DNA of 7,309 nt from Planctomycetota bacterium. GTDB taxonomy: Bacteria; Planctomycetota; Planctomycetia; Pirellulales; Pirellulaceae. The notes beneath the pieces were generated by a model. The model saw nothing but the letters and a program-made list of their open reading frames with translations. It was not told the origin of the DNA and made no database searches. Below, one piece after another: positions 6,031-7,309 of the stretch (position 1 is its first letter; every line of letters starts with the position of its first letter). Made by a program: the position numbers and the translations under genes. The stretch lies in the NCBI GenBank assembly GCA_024274855.1, contig JAJSAJ010000583.1, forward strand, positions 1-7,309. The letters are read 5' to 3'.

Positions 6031-6450
6031 ATGTCCCATCCCCGCTCGCTCCCCAACGGCACAAGGCCGTTGGGGTCGATCAACCGAAAAAACAGCAGTG
6101 AGGTACAAATCCTACTGCAGACGGCTAAAGTATTTTGGATTTGCGTGTTTGTATCCCTGGGGGTTGTACTTAACGTGTATTTGGGGGCCACTGGCAATGT
6201 CAGGTTGCAATTGAATAAGCCGTGGGACTCCATCGCATTCTACGTGTTCTTCACGCCGGGTATTGCAGTCACGTTTTGCTGGGCAGGCTTCTGCATCGCT
6301 ATCGCCGTGTTGCTACGAAAACGTGACCAAGCCGGCCTGCTGCAGCAGGCCGCAGCACTCCTGGTCGTTGCGGTTCCGTTTTGGGGAATCGGCTACTATG
6401 ACAGCATTGTTCGGCGTCTCTCGGAGTCGAAAAATGACCGGAGCCAGTAA
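6031..6450 (+). CDS. Small three-helix membrane protein of unknown function
   Basis: I do not recognise the family. The reading frame encodes about three hydrophobic helices: VFWICVFVSLGVVLNVYLG, then a long stretch from SIAFYVFFTPGIAV through CIAIAVLL (possibly one or two passes), then AALLVVAVPFWGIGYY, ending in a charged tail (RRLSESKNDRSQ). It is likely an inner-membrane protein of about 139 residues. The start is uncertain. ATG at 6031 is used, but residues before the first helix translate a perfect hairpin (6051-6075) and look unlike protein sequence. An upstream ATG at 5905 would add 42 residues translated from another hairpin region. The true N-terminus may therefore have been replaced or truncated by repeat DNA. 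No good ribosome binding site precedes either ATG. The gene overlaps the next small gene by 17 bases, suggesting coupled translation. Confidence 0.5.
   Translation: MSHPRSLPNGTRPLGSINRKNSSEVQILLQTAKVFWICVFVSLGVVLNVYLGATGNVRLQLNKPWDSIAFYVFFTPGIAVTFCWAGFCIAIAVLLRKRDQAGLLQQAAALLVVAVPFWGIGYYDSIVRRLSESKNDRSQ
6051..6075. repeat. Perfect 10-bp hairpin with ACAAG loop
   Basis: CCCCAACGGC (6051-6060) pairs fully with GCCGTTGGGG (6066-6075) around ACAAG. No T-tract follows, so it is not a classical terminator in the plus direction. It falls in the 5' part of the membrane-protein frame and shares a complementary loop with the hairpin at 5975-5995. Confidence 0.7.
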
Positions 6451-6562
6451 CAGCGAGTTTGAGCGGTTGGGGACCGTCTTCGAACTCACGGGGCCACTTC
6501 AGTATTGCTATTCTTGTGGACGAAACCTGGACGATGAAATTGAAGAAAAGCAGAGCGAATGA
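6434..6562 (+). CDS. 42-residue CxxC small protein, half zinc ribbon-like
   Basis: ATG at 6434 opens a 42-residue frame: MTGASNSEFERLGTVFELTG, then PLQYCYSCGRNLDDEIEEKQ and SE. The YCYSCGRNL part resembles the C-terminal knuckle of a zinc ribbon, with a CxxC pair followed by an acidic helix. Only one CxxC is present, so metal binding would need a dimer or partner. It overlaps the end of the membrane-protein frame by 17 bases, an arrangement typical of translational coupling, and has no strong ribosome binding site of its own. Its codon use and composition look coding, unlike the upstream extension of the same frame to 6263, which is a shadow of the membrane gene. Function is unknown. Confidence 0.45.
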   Translation: MTGASNSEFERLGTVFELTGPLQYCYSCGRNLDDEIEEKQSE

Positions 6563-6591
6563 CCAAGGCCCCGTGGCCACTCGGTCTTGGT
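6562..6591 (+). terminator. Possible hairpin terminator after the small CxxC gene
   Basis: ACCAAG (6562-6567) pairs with CTTGGT (6586-6591), with GGCC pairs inside. It begins at the stop codon of the small gene. There is no clear T-tract, so intrinsic termination is doubtful. Confidence 0.25.
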
Positions 6592-6908
6592 GCTGCGTCA
6601 CGACTGGCCTTGCTTGACAGTTATCGTGGAAACGCATGAAATGAGCCCATGACCGATGCCGTCGCGCGCCGGGCTCTTGAGCCTCAACGGCTTGCTGGCC
6701 CAGCGGGCAATTCGTAGAATGCTTGATTCCGCGTTCTGCACGTATTTCACTCATCTCAAGCGTCGTTAAGTTCTTGTCTAAGTTGAGCGGCCATTGGAAG
6801 CGAGCCGAGAGAGACCCGAGCGGTAGCTCGAAGTTGGCCGGCAACTTAGTCGTGCAGCGCTGCTTTCACGATTGTTCGCCTTAATACCCACTTTGGTAGA
6901 TATGGGAT
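6563..6908. other. Intergenic stretch without a recognisable gene
   Basis: These roughly 350 bases hold the weak hairpin at 6562-6591 and no convincing gene. A long minus-strand frame (6299-6844) crosses it but also runs antisense through the membrane and CxxC genes, lacks a good start site, and reads as a shadow. The phosphatase-like gene promoter should lie near its right end; TAGATA at 6897-6902 is only a weak -10 candidate. Confidence 0.45.
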
Positions 6909-6913
6909 GGAGG
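6909..6913 (+). promoter_or_regulatory. Ribosome binding site of the broken phosphatase-like gene
   Basis: GGAGG lies seven bases before the ATG at 6921. This strong site supports a real gene start even though the frame is closed by TAG at codon 44. Confidence 0.75.
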
Positions 6914-6920
6914 TTGACGC

Positions 6921-7309
6921 ATGCGAGAGATCATACCGCAACAGCTTTGGCTCGGTCATGCAATCGATGCTCGCGACATTCGGCTACTGCATGACACCGG
7001 CGTCAAGGCCGTCGTTGATCTTGCCCATGAAGAACCGTGCGCACAGTTGTAGCGTGACATGTTGTATTGCCGTGTTCCCTTGGTCGACGGTGGCGATAAC
7101 GCCGCCAATCTGCTCCACTTGGCGATCTCAACAACGTGTGCGCTGATTCGTGTCGAGATTCCAACTTTCGTGGCCTGCAGTGCCGGGATGAGCCGATCCC
7201 CGAGCATTTTGGCCGCTGCGCTGGCAATCGTTCAAGGTAAGTCGCCTGATGAGTGTTTGCAGCAATTGGTCGAGGGACACCCCTGCGATGTTTCGCCGAG
7301 ACTGTGGGG
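6921..7309 (+). pseudogene. Dual-specificity phosphatase-like gene with in-frame TAG (runs off right edge)
   Basis: From ATG 6921 the frame reads MREIIPQQLWLGHAIDARDI and so on to VVDLAHEEPCAQL, meets TAG at 7050-7052 (codon 44), then continues in the same frame to the window end as RDMLYCRVPLVDGGDN, a helical stretch, and TFVACSAGMSRSPSILAAAL. CSAGMSRS (86-93 counting the stop as 44) fits the C-x5-R-S/T catalytic loop of dual-specificity phosphatases, with Cys86 as nucleophile and Arg92; Ala85 stands where His is usual. Asp56 or Asp59 could be the general acid. IPQQLWLGHAIDARD matches the usual N-terminal strand and turn of such phosphatases. The enzyme would dephosphorylate phosphoproteins or another phosphoester; target unknown. 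The catalytic part could only be made by readthrough or by restart at ATG 7059, which has no ribosome binding site. The C-terminus is outside the window. Confidence 0.75.

Noticed and set aside
6299..6844. Minus-strand 181-codon frame
   Set aside because: About half of it is antisense to the membrane and CxxC genes; no good start site and no recognisable motif.
7050..7052. TAG as a pyrrolysine codon, suggested by the nearby corrinoid protein
   Set aside because: Pyrrolysine is known in methylamine methyltransferases. This frame is a phosphatase and no pyrrolysine genes are visible.

Overview
The window looks like chromosomal DNA from a planctomycete, probably of the Pirellulales type. This is inferred from moderately GC-rich, loosely packed genes, a Gfo/Idh/MocA dehydrogenase beside a sugar isomerase-like barrel and a PfkB kinase, a lone corrinoid protein, and an imperfect palindrome whose spurious translation (REGEASAEP) is a type I remember from planctomycete genomes. 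No database search was possible, so the taxon is a judgement.

Left part (1-2629, minus strand): three co-directional genes read right to left. They are a PfkB-family sugar kinase (2629-1670), a short class I xylose isomerase-like protein (1633-602), and the N-terminal third of a Gfo/Idh/MocA oxidoreductase (380 to beyond the left edge). The kinase-isomerase gap is 36 bases. The oxidoreductase follows after 221 bases with its own ribosome binding site.

Centre (2630-4333): a roughly 500-base divergent intergenic region holds short GC-rich repeats, hairpins and a possible degenerate tRNA 3' end. A plus-strand gene for an aldolase-like TIM-barrel protein follows. Its frame is interrupted by TAA at 4049-4051, but protein-like sequence continues in the same frame to 4333. 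Dehydrogenase, isomerase, kinase and aldolase-like protein together resemble a sugar or polyol catabolic module, similar in logic to inositol degradation. The substrate is unknown.

Right-centre (4334-5202): a 124-base nested palindromic element lies between the aldolase-like gene and a convergent minus-strand gene for a methyltransferase-type corrinoid protein.

Right part (5203-7309): about 800 bases show no convincing gene but contain repeats and hairpins, including two perfect hairpins whose five-base loops are complementary. Next come a small three-helix membrane protein of uncertain start, an overlapping 42-residue CxxC protein, and a further noncoding stretch. At the right edge a good ribosome binding site precedes a dual-specificity phosphatase-like gene. 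It carries an in-frame TAG at codon 44, upstream of its intact CSAGMSRS catalytic loop, so ordinary ORF calling misses it.

The most notable result is two separate genes interrupted by clean single in-frame stops (TAA and TAG) with coding-like sequence on both sides. Point decay, sequencing error and readthrough are all possible. A global code change is unlikely, because TAA ends other genes here at natural positions.
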